Positions 1-5,321 of a stretch of 5,321 nucleotides of DNA are shown one piece after another. The notes beneath the pieces are model-generated. The model saw nothing but the letters and a program-made list of their open reading frames with translations. It was not told where the DNA came from and did no database searches. The stretch comes from Halobacteriovoraceae bacterium. Its GTDB lineage: Bacteria > Bdellovibrionota > Bacteriovoracia > Bacteriovoracales > Bacteriovoracaceae. Position 1 is the first letter of the stretch. Every line of letters starts with the position of its first letter. Made by a program: the position numbers and the translations under genes. Location of the stretch: assembly GCA_018663815.1 (NCBI GenBank), contig JABJPQ010000229.1:1-5321 (forward strand). The letters run 5' to 3'.

Positions 1-336
1 ATTGCAAAGCCCAGCGCCATAACTGAAGCCTTCGGATATATTAATCAGTAGTTTAAACTCGGCTGACTTAACTTTGTCGTTACTACCAAAGGAGTCCGTA
101 AAATTAACTTGAAGCGTATTATCCATCCAACGTGTTTTTACTTTTCCGGCCTCTTGATTTTGATAAGCAATATCAAACTTTTTCATAACTTGAATCACGG
201 CCTGCCAGGTTTGATTAAAGTCAGCTTTGAAAAGTTTGGTAGGTATTTCAAATTCCTCCGTTATTTGACGGTATTTCTCATATGAAGAGCAGCTAAGAAG
301 GGAAAATAATAGAGTTAAAGATAGTAATTTAATCAT
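1..336 (-). CDS. Outer-membrane-type lipoprotein, BamC-like N-terminal region (3' end cut by window edge)
   Basis: The visible 112 codons start at the ATG at 336-334 and stay open to the left edge, so the C-terminus is missing. The N-terminus is a type II signal peptide: basic MIK, a hydrophobic run, then the lipobox L-L-S-C with the acylated Cys at residue 16. Ser follows the Cys rather than Asp, which by the E. coli Lol rule predicts sorting to the outer membrane. The mature part (FKADF at 36-40, W44, G64, then KTRW at 67-70) resembles BamC/NlpB-type lipoproteins, where an F..dF...W....v pattern is followed by a G.v.t.W strand. This is a resemblance by eye, not a domain hit. The start overlaps the lnt stop by 8 bases (ATGATTAA), so translation is probably coupled to lnt; only a weak AAGAA lies before the ATG. 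The lipoprotein call is fairly sure and the BamC link tentative. Confidence 0.8.
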   Translation of the reverse strand, partial: MIKLLSLTLLFSLLSCSSYEKYRQITEEFEIPTKLFKADFNQTWQAVIQVMKKFDIAYQNQEAGKVKTRWMDNTLQVNFTDSFGSNDKVKSAEFKLLINISEGFSYGAGLCN

Positions 337-1927
337 TTCTTAATTTTAACAGTATTAAATGAAAAATAAAGAAAAGAAGCCACAGGGGAAATATTCCCCC
401 AAAGCCATATTTTTGATAAAAGGTGGAGAAGAGTTTTGTGTCCTTGTTGGCAAGTTTTAGGCTAAGATCAAGATTACCTGTCTTATTATAGGCAAGTCTT
501 TTGACCTCTTGACCTTGCTGATTGATATAAGTTGAAATTCCAGTATTAGTTGCTCGTAAAATGGGAAGATTGAATTCAATGGCCCTCCATTTGGTGAGCA
601 TGAGATGCAATTCAGGTTCAACTGTATCTCCATACCAAGAGTCATTAGTTAGATTGATCATGATATGAGGACGTATTTTTGTTTTGTTTAAATAATTACG
701 AATAAATTCGGGTCTTAGTATTTCGTAGCAAATAGAGCTGATGAAGTTGATCTTTTTTGGAGTCTGAAACAAAGTACTTTTTTCACCCTCCGCAAAAAAA
801 GCCATCTCAGGTAAAAGCTTGGATGCCCATCTATTTAGGGGACCTAAAGGTAGGGTTTCTCCAAATGGAATGAGAATATGCTTTTGATAAGTATCTTTTA
901 GCCTCGCTTCTTGAGATAGAAGTAATGAGGCATTAAACTCCGATTTATAAAAGTGATCATTAGCGTCGCTTCTATGTTCATACCCACCAAACAGCAGCTC
1001 TGCTTTCGTTTGCGATATAATCTCGTGAAAAAGATAAGGGACTTGAGTCTGGGATAAGTCAGCTGTCGTTGTTTTTATAGGGTAGGGGTAAGCCGTTTCT
1101 GGCCAGACGATAAGGTCGATGCTTTTTCCTTCAATATAAGGAGCTGTACTAAGGGTTTTGTAACGACTGAGGACTTCGCTTACTGAAGCATACCCTCCAC
1201 CTTCAGAGCTTACTTTCAAAAAATTACTGATGTTGGCTTGAACTAATCTGATGTTGAATTCTGTTGGGTTCTTAAGCTCCGTTTTGGTGCTAAGTAATGG
1301 GTTGATAACAATAAAAACTAATATCATGCTTAGATTTAGGTAACTCATTTTCTTTTTCTTTATAAAATGAATCATCTCAAAAGCTAATAGGTACGAAAAA
1401 AAGGAGAAGACATGTTGGCCTAGATATTTTGCTGTTCCTAGGTATTTTGACCAAATGATCCAGGGTTGTCCTAACATGACAGGAAACTGCTGTGGGACGA
1501 TATACTCGGCGATTGTGAATAAGCATGCGAGAATCATTGCAAAGATTCCTGATTGGAAATAATGATTCTCTAGCTTTTTGAAATTTCTATCAATCAGTTT
1601 AAGCGCAAAAATAAGGATTAAAAAATGAGGGTTAAGTATTAACGCAAAACCTGCATTTAAGCCTAGCGCGATAATGAAGGGGAGTTTACCAAATTCTTGA
1701 AAGGTATTTGTAATCCAGTAAAAACTAATAATATTAATAATCGTATTATAGAAAAAATAATAGATGAGTCGTTGTTTAGTAGAATTCGCTTGGAAAATAA
1801 AAAATGTTATAATCGCCGTTGCAACAAGAGGTAAAAAGGGAACGTAAATATTAAAAATATTAGAAAAGCCTAGAGTATAAAGTACAGCAGCTATAAATAA
1901 AAGGACATAGGTTTTAGTTTGGCTCAT
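329..1927 (-). CDS. lnt: Apolipoprotein N-acyltransferase
   Basis: This inner-membrane enzyme transfers an acyl chain from a phospholipid to the free amino group of the diacylglyceryl-Cys of lipoproteins, the last step of lipoprotein maturation before Lol sorting. At 532 residues it is close to E. coli Lnt (512). About seven hydrophobic segments lie before residue 213 (near 7-21, 30-46, 54-72, 84-112, 126-143, 172-190, 197-212). A periplasmic nitrilase-type domain follows from about 224 (FNIRLVQANI), and a last membrane helix spans about 511-528. The catalytic triad is visible: E277 in VWPETAYP, K349 in QKHILIPFGE, and C400 in SSICYEI. E357, eight residues after the Lys, matches E. coli E343. 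NLTNDSWYGD (425-434) and the RAIEFNLPILRATNTGIS motif are also typical of Lnt. The gene starts 34 bases after the S8 peptidase stop and overlaps the following lipoprotein. No clear Shine-Dalgarno precedes its ATG, so translation may rely on coupling. Confidence 0.97.
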   Translation of the reverse strand: MSQTKTYVLLFIAAVLYTLGFSNIFNIYVPFLPLVATAIITFFIFQANSTKQRLIYYFFYNTIINIISFYWITNTFQEFGKLPFIIALGLNAGFALILNPHFLILIFALKLIDRNFKKLENHYFQSGIFAMILACLFTIAEYIVPQQFPVMLGQPWIIWSKYLGTAKYLGQHVFSFFSYLLAFEMIHFIKKKKMSYLNLSMILVFIVINPLLSTKTELKNPTEFNIRLVQANISNFLKVSSEGGGYASVSEVLSRYKTLSTAPYIEGKSIDLIVWPETAYPYPIKTTTADLSQTQVPYLFHEIISQTKAELLFGGYEHRSDANDHFYKSEFNASLLLSQEARLKDTYQKHILIPFGETLPLGPLNRWASKLLPEMAFFAEGEKSTLFQTPKKINFISSICYEILRPEFIRNYLNKTKIRPHIMINLTNDSWYGDTVEPELHLMLTKWRAIEFNLPILRATNTGISTYINQQGQEVKRLAYNKTGNLDLSLKLANKDTKLFSTFYQKYGFGGIFPLWLLFFIFHLILLKLRND

Positions 1928-1961
1928 GTGCCAATGATAGTATAGAAAGTAAGAAAACTCA
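1928..1961 (-). other. Peptidase-lnt intergenic spacer without terminator or clear RBS
   Basis: Only 34 bases separate the peptidase TAG from the lnt ATG. An AT-rich inverted repeat (AAGAAAA at 1951-1957 and TTTTCTT at 1965-1971) spans the peptidase stop codon. Its seven pairs include a single G-C pair, and no clean U-run follows on the transcript, so it is not a credible terminator. No purine-rich Shine-Dalgarno is seen before the lnt ATG (…CATTGGCACATG). The two genes are therefore probably in one transcript. Confidence 0.5.
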
Positions 1962-3050
1962 CTATTTTCTTGCTACTGATCTTCCTGGTGTTGGATTTAG
2001 TCTTTGGTTTACATAATTAGCGACTTCTATCGCTCGTGCGGCATCAAGTTTTCCACCACCAAGTACCTTTCCTTTTAAAGAGCTGATCTTTTTAGATGAG
2101 CTTAAAATGATATTTCTTACTTGTTGGTAGTTAAGTTTAGGAAAGTTTGATTTTATGAGAGCAGCTACTCCAGTTACAAATGCAGTCGCTTGACTTGTTC
2201 CAGTCATCAAACCGGCTCCGTTGCCTGGAATCGATGATTTTATTCTGTAGCCAGGAGCTGCAATATCAACTGATTTACTACCGTAGTTTGATGAAGCAAT
2301 AACTTTATTAAACTCATCATGCGCACCAACAGTTATAATGTTTGATAAACCATAACTGGCAGGAAAGTAGTGATTCTTTTTGATATCAATATTTGATTTT
2401 TCATTTCCAGCAGCAGCAATAATAAGAATTCCTTTTTTCTCAGCTTCTTTTAGAACTCTTTTTTCAGCCTCAGATGCTTCTGGTCCACCACCTGAGTAGT
2501 TGATTATGTCTACATTATTATCAACAGCATACTTTAAAGCTTTAATCGTAGAATTAAGATTTGCTGTTCCAGAGGCTTTTGGGTTGTAGTATTTAAGAGT
2601 AAGTAATTTTACATCTGGGAAGATACTTTTGATAATTCCTGCGACATGGGTTCCATGTCCATGACTATCACTGGGAGTATTCTTAGCACTTTTAACTGAG
2701 AAGTCCTTTCCAAAGTTTGCTTTATTACCCTTACCATTAATATGGTAAACATTATTTTTAAGAAATGGGTGGTTGTATTGAATACCAGTATCAACAACAG
2801 CGACAATGATATCTTTTTTCTTCGTGAATTTTTTCCATGAGTCTTTTAGATTGATTGAACTTTTAGTGTACTTAGGACTAATTCCCCAGCTGGTAAAACG
2901 AGTAGATAACTCACTTTCTGGGTAAGCAATATTGTTTGCAGGGGCTAGCTTATTGCTAACTTTACTTGCAAGTGGCTTTGCAATAGCGATCTGTGCTGTT
3001 GCAATCGCAGCGACTAAGCTAATGGCCAAAAGAGAATGTTTTTTCATCAT
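1962..3050 (-). CDS. Exported S8 family (subtilisin-like) serine peptidase
   Basis: This 362-residue secreted endopeptidase starts with a Sec signal peptide (MMKK, hydrophobic 6-23, AIA at 22-24, likely cleavage after A24). The subtilase order is intact: catalytic Asp87 in VAVVDTGI, His132 in SHGHGTHVAG, the substrate-binding NYSGGG strand at 184-189, oxyanion Asn216 in AAAGNE, and nucleophile Ser286 in GTSQATAFVTGVAAL. The usual Pro three or four residues after the Ser (GTSMASPHVAG in subtilisin) is Ala here. Only about 50 residues separate the signal peptide from the catalytic core, too few for a standard I9 inhibitory propeptide. No C-terminal sorting domain is visible; the chain ends in a short basic tail (GRSVARK). 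Two adjacent ATGs (3050 and 3047) are possible starts, with GGGA 6 or 9 bases upstream. It is the first gene of the unit with lnt. The family is certain; its substrate and role cannot be read from the sequence. Confidence 0.95.
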   Translation of the reverse strand: MMKKHSLLAISLVAAIATAQIAIAKPLASKVSNKLAPANNIAYPESELSTRFTSWGISPKYTKSSINLKDSWKKFTKKKDIIVAVVDTGIQYNHPFLKNNVYHINGKGNKANFGKDFSVKSAKNTPSDSHGHGTHVAGIIKSIFPDVKLLTLKYYNPKASGTANLNSTIKALKYAVDNNVDIINYSGGGPEASEAEKRVLKEAEKKGILIIAAAGNEKSNIDIKKNHYFPASYGLSNIITVGAHDEFNKVIASSNYGSKSVDIAAPGYRIKSSIPGNGAGLMTGTSQATAFVTGVAALIKSNFPKLNYQQVRNIILSSSKKISSLKGKVLGGGKLDAARAIEVANYVNQRLNPTPGRSVARK

Positions 3051-3061
3051 AAACTGTCCCG

Positions 3062-3092
3062 TGCTTTAGTATTTCTCAGTACTATTAAAGCA
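3062..3092. repeat. Stem-loop in the S8 peptidase leader
   Basis: TGCTTTA (3062-3068) and TAAAGCA (3086-3092) are perfect 7-base inverted arms. Three more inner positions give a G·U and two A·T pairs on the plus strand, or an A·C mismatch on the minus strand. The loop is 11 bases. It lies just upstream of the peptidase start, so it would fall in that gene's 5' leader if the promoter proposed at 3109-3137 is right. It could be an operator or an RNA structure; neither can be decided here. Confidence 0.4.
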
Positions 3093-3108
3093 AGTTGGTG
3101 GCCAGTTT

Positions 3109-3137
3109 CTTATGCGTGATATTAATGGGTTAGTAAA
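3109..3137 (-). promoter_or_regulatory. Candidate promoter for the S8-lnt-lipoprotein unit
   Basis: On the minus strand, TTTACT (3137-3132) and CATAAG (3114-3109) are spaced by exactly 17 bases, each matching four of six sigma-70 consensus positions. Transcription would start near 3102, leaving a leader of roughly 50 bases before the ATG. In DNA this AT-rich such matches arise by chance, so this is only the best candidate seen. Confidence 0.25.
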
Positions 3138-3193
3138 GAGTACTGACTAAAATTTATACAGATAAACAGAGGTGTTTAAATTGTATGCATTGC

Positions 3194-3223
3194 TTGTCGA
3201 GACTACTTCAGCTCTTATATAGT
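3194..3223 (+). promoter_or_regulatory. Candidate promoter for the secreted-protein pair
   Basis: TTGTCG (3194-3199) and TATAGT (3218-3223) are 18 bases apart, matching four and five of six sigma-70 consensus positions. The start would fall near 3230, with a leader of about 50 bases before the ATG at 3279. A second possible -10, TATAAA at 3231-3236, has a poorer -35 (TTCAGC at 3207-3212). Confidence 0.3.
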
Positions 3224-3266
3224 CGCTCCTTATAAAGCTTCTTTGCTAAGTACCGATAAACTAGTT

Positions 3267-3272
3267 GGAGAA
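3267..3272 (+). promoter_or_regulatory. Ribosome binding site fixing the start at 3279
   Basis: GGAGAA sits 6 bases before the ATG at 3279 (8 bases counted from GGAG). It lies inside the stretch that would be coding if the in-frame TTG at 3243 were used. With the signal peptide beginning exactly at that ATG, this rules in favour of 3279. Confidence 0.75.
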
Positions 3273-3278
3273 AGCAAT

Positions 3279-3743
3279 ATGATACTTCGATTTATATTTG
3301 TGTTTTCACTTGTCTTTTGGCAGGTACCTGCAATCAGTAAAAGCGATTTTTCACCAGGAAAAAAATGGAACACTGTACACACGACTCAGTTAAATAATAG
3401 AAAGCTAACCATCTATTTTTTTAAGCAAGATGAATCCCTTAGAGGGATACATATGAAAAGTATCGTCGGTGTAGCAGATGGAAAAAATTTAAAAAAAGAA
3501 TTAGTTGAAATTTGTAAGTACAATGAGACCAAAGGCAAAATGCTAACCAAGGGGAGTAGATCTCTTTGTATTTTAGAGTTTAGTGTAAATAAGAAGCCAA
3601 CTAAACACGGTGTTTTTTTTAGTGTGATTAAATCAAAAAAAGGCAGTGCTTTAGTTAAAAATACAATCATTTTTAATGGTGAACAAAAAATGCTTCAAAA
3701 ATACAATAAAGATATTGATCAATTATTAAGGAGGTTTCTGTGA
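3279..3743 (+). CDS. Small basic secreted protein of unknown function
   Basis: I do not recognise this 154-residue protein. The frame extends upstream to a TTG at 3243, but the ATG at 3279 is the better start: it has a good GGAGAA site and begins an evident signal peptide (MILRF, hydrophobic 2-18, likely cleavage near AIS at 18-20). The mature part is Lys-rich and clearly basic, with two cysteines (C79 and C97) that could form one disulfide once exported. Its alternating hydrophobic stretches (LTIYFF, MKSIVGVA, LCILEFSV, GVFFSVI, NTIIFNG) suggest a mostly beta fold, ending in a charged helix (KYNKDIDQLLRRFL). It is the first gene of a two-gene unit, and its stop overlaps the GTG of the next gene. 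A T8 run near 3613-3620 encodes part of GVFFS and keeps frame. The codon look and signal peptide make a real gene likely; any partnership with the next gene product is inferred from position only. Confidence 0.8.
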   Translation: MILRFIFVFSLVFWQVPAISKSDFSPGKKWNTVHTTQLNNRKLTIYFFKQDESLRGIHMKSIVGVADGKNLKKELVEICKYNETKGKMLTKGSRSLCILEFSVNKKPTKHGVFFSVIKSKKGSALVKNTIIFNGEQKMLQKYNKDIDQLLRRFL

Positions 3744-3756
3744 TTAAACACCTCCT
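3729..3756 (+). promoter_or_regulatory. Shine-Dalgarno-sequestering hairpin at the gene junction
   Basis: The near-perfect Shine-Dalgarno AAGGAGG (3728-3734) stands 5 bases before the GTG at 3740. AGGAGGT (3729-3735) is perfectly complementary to ACCTCCT (3750-3756) inside the new gene's codons 4-6. The 14-base loop holds both the TGA of the upstream gene and the GTG. Folding would hide the ribosome site; a ribosome finishing the upstream gene would open it. The repeat is seen directly, while the coupling role is inference. Confidence 0.6.
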
Positions 3757-5321
3757 CTTGGCTTTTGCCTATCTGTTTACTTCTTCCTTTGTTTTTGCTG
3801 AGGGGGAGAAGACGCTCATTATTCAACCGGCTCAAAAGTGGGATTATCAAAAAGTTGTAATAGATGATCCATTTAATGGAAGAAAAATACCTCTTGAGTA
3901 TGATCTAGGTGGAGCTAAATGCCCATTCACTCAAGAACAACCTGAAGATTACAATAGTTTTTTAAAAAATGCCCGAGGAGTACTTTCTTCGTTTGAGGAC
4001 AGGATAAGTGAGTGTCAATTGCCTAGTGCCGACTTTAACGTGTTGGATAACGCGATTTTAGCATACGGAGAAGAGAAGAGCGTTAGTGAATCTGCCTACG
4101 GTAGTGCTACGGGGAATGAGTTAACTTGTTATAATTATCAGATGATTTATGAACAAGACCATTATCGCTTTCAAAGAGCTATTGATTCAGGAAGTACGTA
4201 TAGTGGTTATTTGCTCTCATCATGTGTTGGTGAGGTTGACCCTAATACCTGTGCCTCTATTGAGATGGCACAAAATATAGAGGATATGCATGTCAAGTGT
4301 GAAAATAGTCTTAAGAATATTGAATATGAGAACAAAGTACGATTAAAAATGAATTCAGCCAAAGCGGTTAACTCGTTACTTGAGTCTGCCTTTGAGCGTC
4401 TCCAGTCTCCAAAATGTAAAGGGCAATATCCTGATAATATGTATAAGTCCCTAGTCCAAACAACTGTTGGCGCAGTTGGAGCCTATGCTTCAATTGGGGC
4501 AGCAACGAGTGGGGCTTCTTATTTACTTGCGCAAGGATCAAGCCTTATCAATAAAATGATTGATTTATTTTCAAAAGATAAAAGTTATGTAGAGGAGCTA
4601 CAAAAGGAATCTGAATTTAATGATCTCGCTTGTTTTTATTTAGAAGTTAAGCGTAGAGCTTTTGGCTGTGAAAAGTTTGATCTTGCTCAGAAGATTGAGA
4701 AAAATAAGTCTCAGTACGAAGAGGCTGTGAGGTGTTCTCGCAAGCTAGAAACTGTCTATGATTATTCTCTTCCTTCTGATATTAACTCTGTTGCATCCAC
4801 GCTACAAGACTACTACAGCAAAGAAGATGAAAGACTCAATCAAAAAGTTCTAAAACGAGCGAAATTACTTAAGACCTCTCCTGAAAAAATTGACCCATTA
4901 GTAGTTTTAGGAGAGGAAGGAAGGAAGAAAAAAATTGATAATACCAAGTTATATATTGATCAATTGATGGAACATTTTGATGCCGAATTTGATTATAATG
5001 ATAATGGAGAGAGCTTTGGCTCATTTATAAAGAAAGGTACTACACCACTGTTAAAGCTAAATGAAAATGATTCGTATATCCGTGAAGTTTTTAACCTTGA
5101 TGCTCCTGAGCGGATTGCTAAAAAAAAGAATATAAGAGCTTTTAGACTTTTGAAGAAAAAGGTAAAAAGTTTTACAAGCCTCTATGGGCTACTTGAAAGA
5201 TATGCTGAAAGTATTGATGAGAATGACAAATTAGTAGAACAAATTCAAACTGAGTTTTATCAATTCAATAAAGAATTTCCTGGTGGTTTGAAATATCACA
5301 TGAAACATTTTTTAAAGATGA
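3740..5321 (+). CDS. Large cysteine-containing secreted protein, unknown function (3' end cut by window edge)
   Basis: A frame of 527 codons runs from the GTG at 3740 to the right edge without a stop, so the C-terminus is missing. The start is supported by AAGGAGG 5 bases upstream and a signal peptide (MIKH, hydrophobic 5-19, VFA at 18-20, likely cleavage after A20). Ten cysteines lie at 61, 92, 130, 162, 171, 187, 226, 298, 310 and 332, and none in the remaining 195 residues, which suggests a disulfide-bonded N-terminal part. Residues about 237-277 form a Gly/Ala/Ser-rich hydrophobic stretch (VGAVGAYASIGAATSGAS, then LLAQGSSLINKMIDLF) that could be a membrane helix or a glycine-zipper hairpin. 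The rest, about 280-527, is charged and helix-rich, possibly with coiled coil (315-335, 355-375, 465-510). I recognise no enzyme motif. It follows the small secreted gene with a 4-base overlap (GTGA). Expression as an exported protein is likely; its function is unknown. Confidence 0.85.
   Translation, partial: MIKHLLLAFAYLFTSSFVFAEGEKTLIIQPAQKWDYQKVVIDDPFNGRKIPLEYDLGGAKCPFTQEQPEDYNSFLKNARGVLSSFEDRISECQLPSADFNVLDNAILAYGEEKSVSESAYGSATGNELTCYNYQMIYEQDHYRFQRAIDSGSTYSGYLLSSCVGEVDPNTCASIEMAQNIEDMHVKCENSLKNIEYENKVRLKMNSAKAVNSLLESAFERLQSPKCKGQYPDNMYKSLVQTTVGAVGAYASIGAATSGASYLLAQGSSLINKMIDLFSKDKSYVEELQKESEFNDLACFYLEVKRRAFGCEKFDLAQKIEKNKSQYEEAVRCSRKLETVYDYSLPSDINSVASTLQDYYSKEDERLNQKVLKRAKLLKTSPEKIDPLVVLGEEGRKKKIDNTKLYIDQLMEHFDAEFDYNDNGESFGSFIKKGTTPLLKLNENDSYIREVFNLDAPERIAKKKNIRAFRLLKKKVKSFTSLYGLLERYAESIDENDKLVEQIQTEFYQFNKEFPGGLKYHMKHFLKM

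Noticed and set aside
457..645. 62-codon reading frame on the same strand within lnt, in another frame
   Set aside because: It lies wholly inside the well-supported lnt gene, has no ribosome site and no recognisable protein character.
1951..1971. AAGAAAA/TTTTCTT inverted repeat at the peptidase stop as a terminator
   Set aside because: The stem is almost all A-U and no clean U-run follows; it is too weak for intrinsic termination.
2609..2806. 65-codon reading frame inside the S8 peptidase gene
   Set aside because: It is a shadow of the peptidase, covering the region that encodes the catalytic Asp-to-His segment.
3211..3234. Near-direct repeat GCTCTTATA / GCTCCTTATA
   Set aside because: Two short imperfect copies overlapping possible -10 elements; chance is sufficient in this AT-rich stretch.
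3243..3278. Upstream in-frame TTG start for the small secreted protein
   Set aside because: It would bury the signal peptide behind 12 residues and place the GGAGAA site inside the coding region; the ATG at 3279 fits better.
3413..3670. 85-codon antisense frame under the small secreted gene
   Set aside because: The sense frame has a signal peptide and a good ribosome site; the antisense product is a hydrophobic, low-quality translation typical of reading Lys-rich codons backwards.
5117..5129. A8-G run in GCT AAA AAA AAG as a programmed -1 frameshift site (A AAA AAG)
   Set aside because: The heptamer is in the right phase, but the -1 frame stops after about six codons, no strong downstream structure is seen, and such A-runs are frequent in Lys-rich AT-rich genes.

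Overview
The window carries five protein-coding genes in two divergent transcription units that face away from a 228-base intergenic region (about 3051-3278). The DNA is AT-rich (by eye, mid-to-upper 30s % GC). A full-length apolipoprotein N-acyltransferase and a lipobox-bearing lipoprotein show that the host is a diderm (Gram-negative) bacterium. Low GC, a high share of exported proteins and the style of the S8 peptidase would fit a marine predatory bacterium of the Bacteriovoracaceae/Bdellovibrionota type. That placement is an inference from general appearance, not from a marker gene.

Minus-strand unit, read right to left: an exported subtilisin-like (S8) serine peptidase (3050-1962), then 34 bases later lnt (1927-329), then a BamC-like lipoprotein whose start overlaps the lnt stop by 8 bases (336 to beyond the left edge). 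No convincing terminator separates these genes, so they look co-transcribed. Lnt adds the third acyl chain to lipoproteins, and the lipoprotein behind it would be one of its substrates. The peptidase has all four catalytic/oxyanion positions but no large inhibitory propeptide.

Plus-strand unit, read left to right: a small basic secreted protein of 154 residues (3279-3743), then a large secreted protein (3740 to beyond the right edge, 527 residues visible). I recognise neither by family. The large gene has no stop codon inside the window, starts with GTG, and overlaps the stop of the small gene in a GTGA junction. Its strong Shine-Dalgarno sequence is one arm of a perfect 7-bp inverted repeat with the start codon in the loop, which suggests strict translational coupling to the small gene. 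The large protein has ten cysteines, all between residues 61 and 332, and a Gly/Ala-rich hydrophobic stretch in the middle.

The intergenic region holds plausible but weak sigma-70-like promoters in both directions, a dispersed inverted repeat (TCAGTACT/AGTACTGA) and a stem-loop in the peptidase leader. I see no tRNA, rRNA, CRISPR array, insertion sequence or other mobile element. The least described part of the window is the plus-strand secreted pair.
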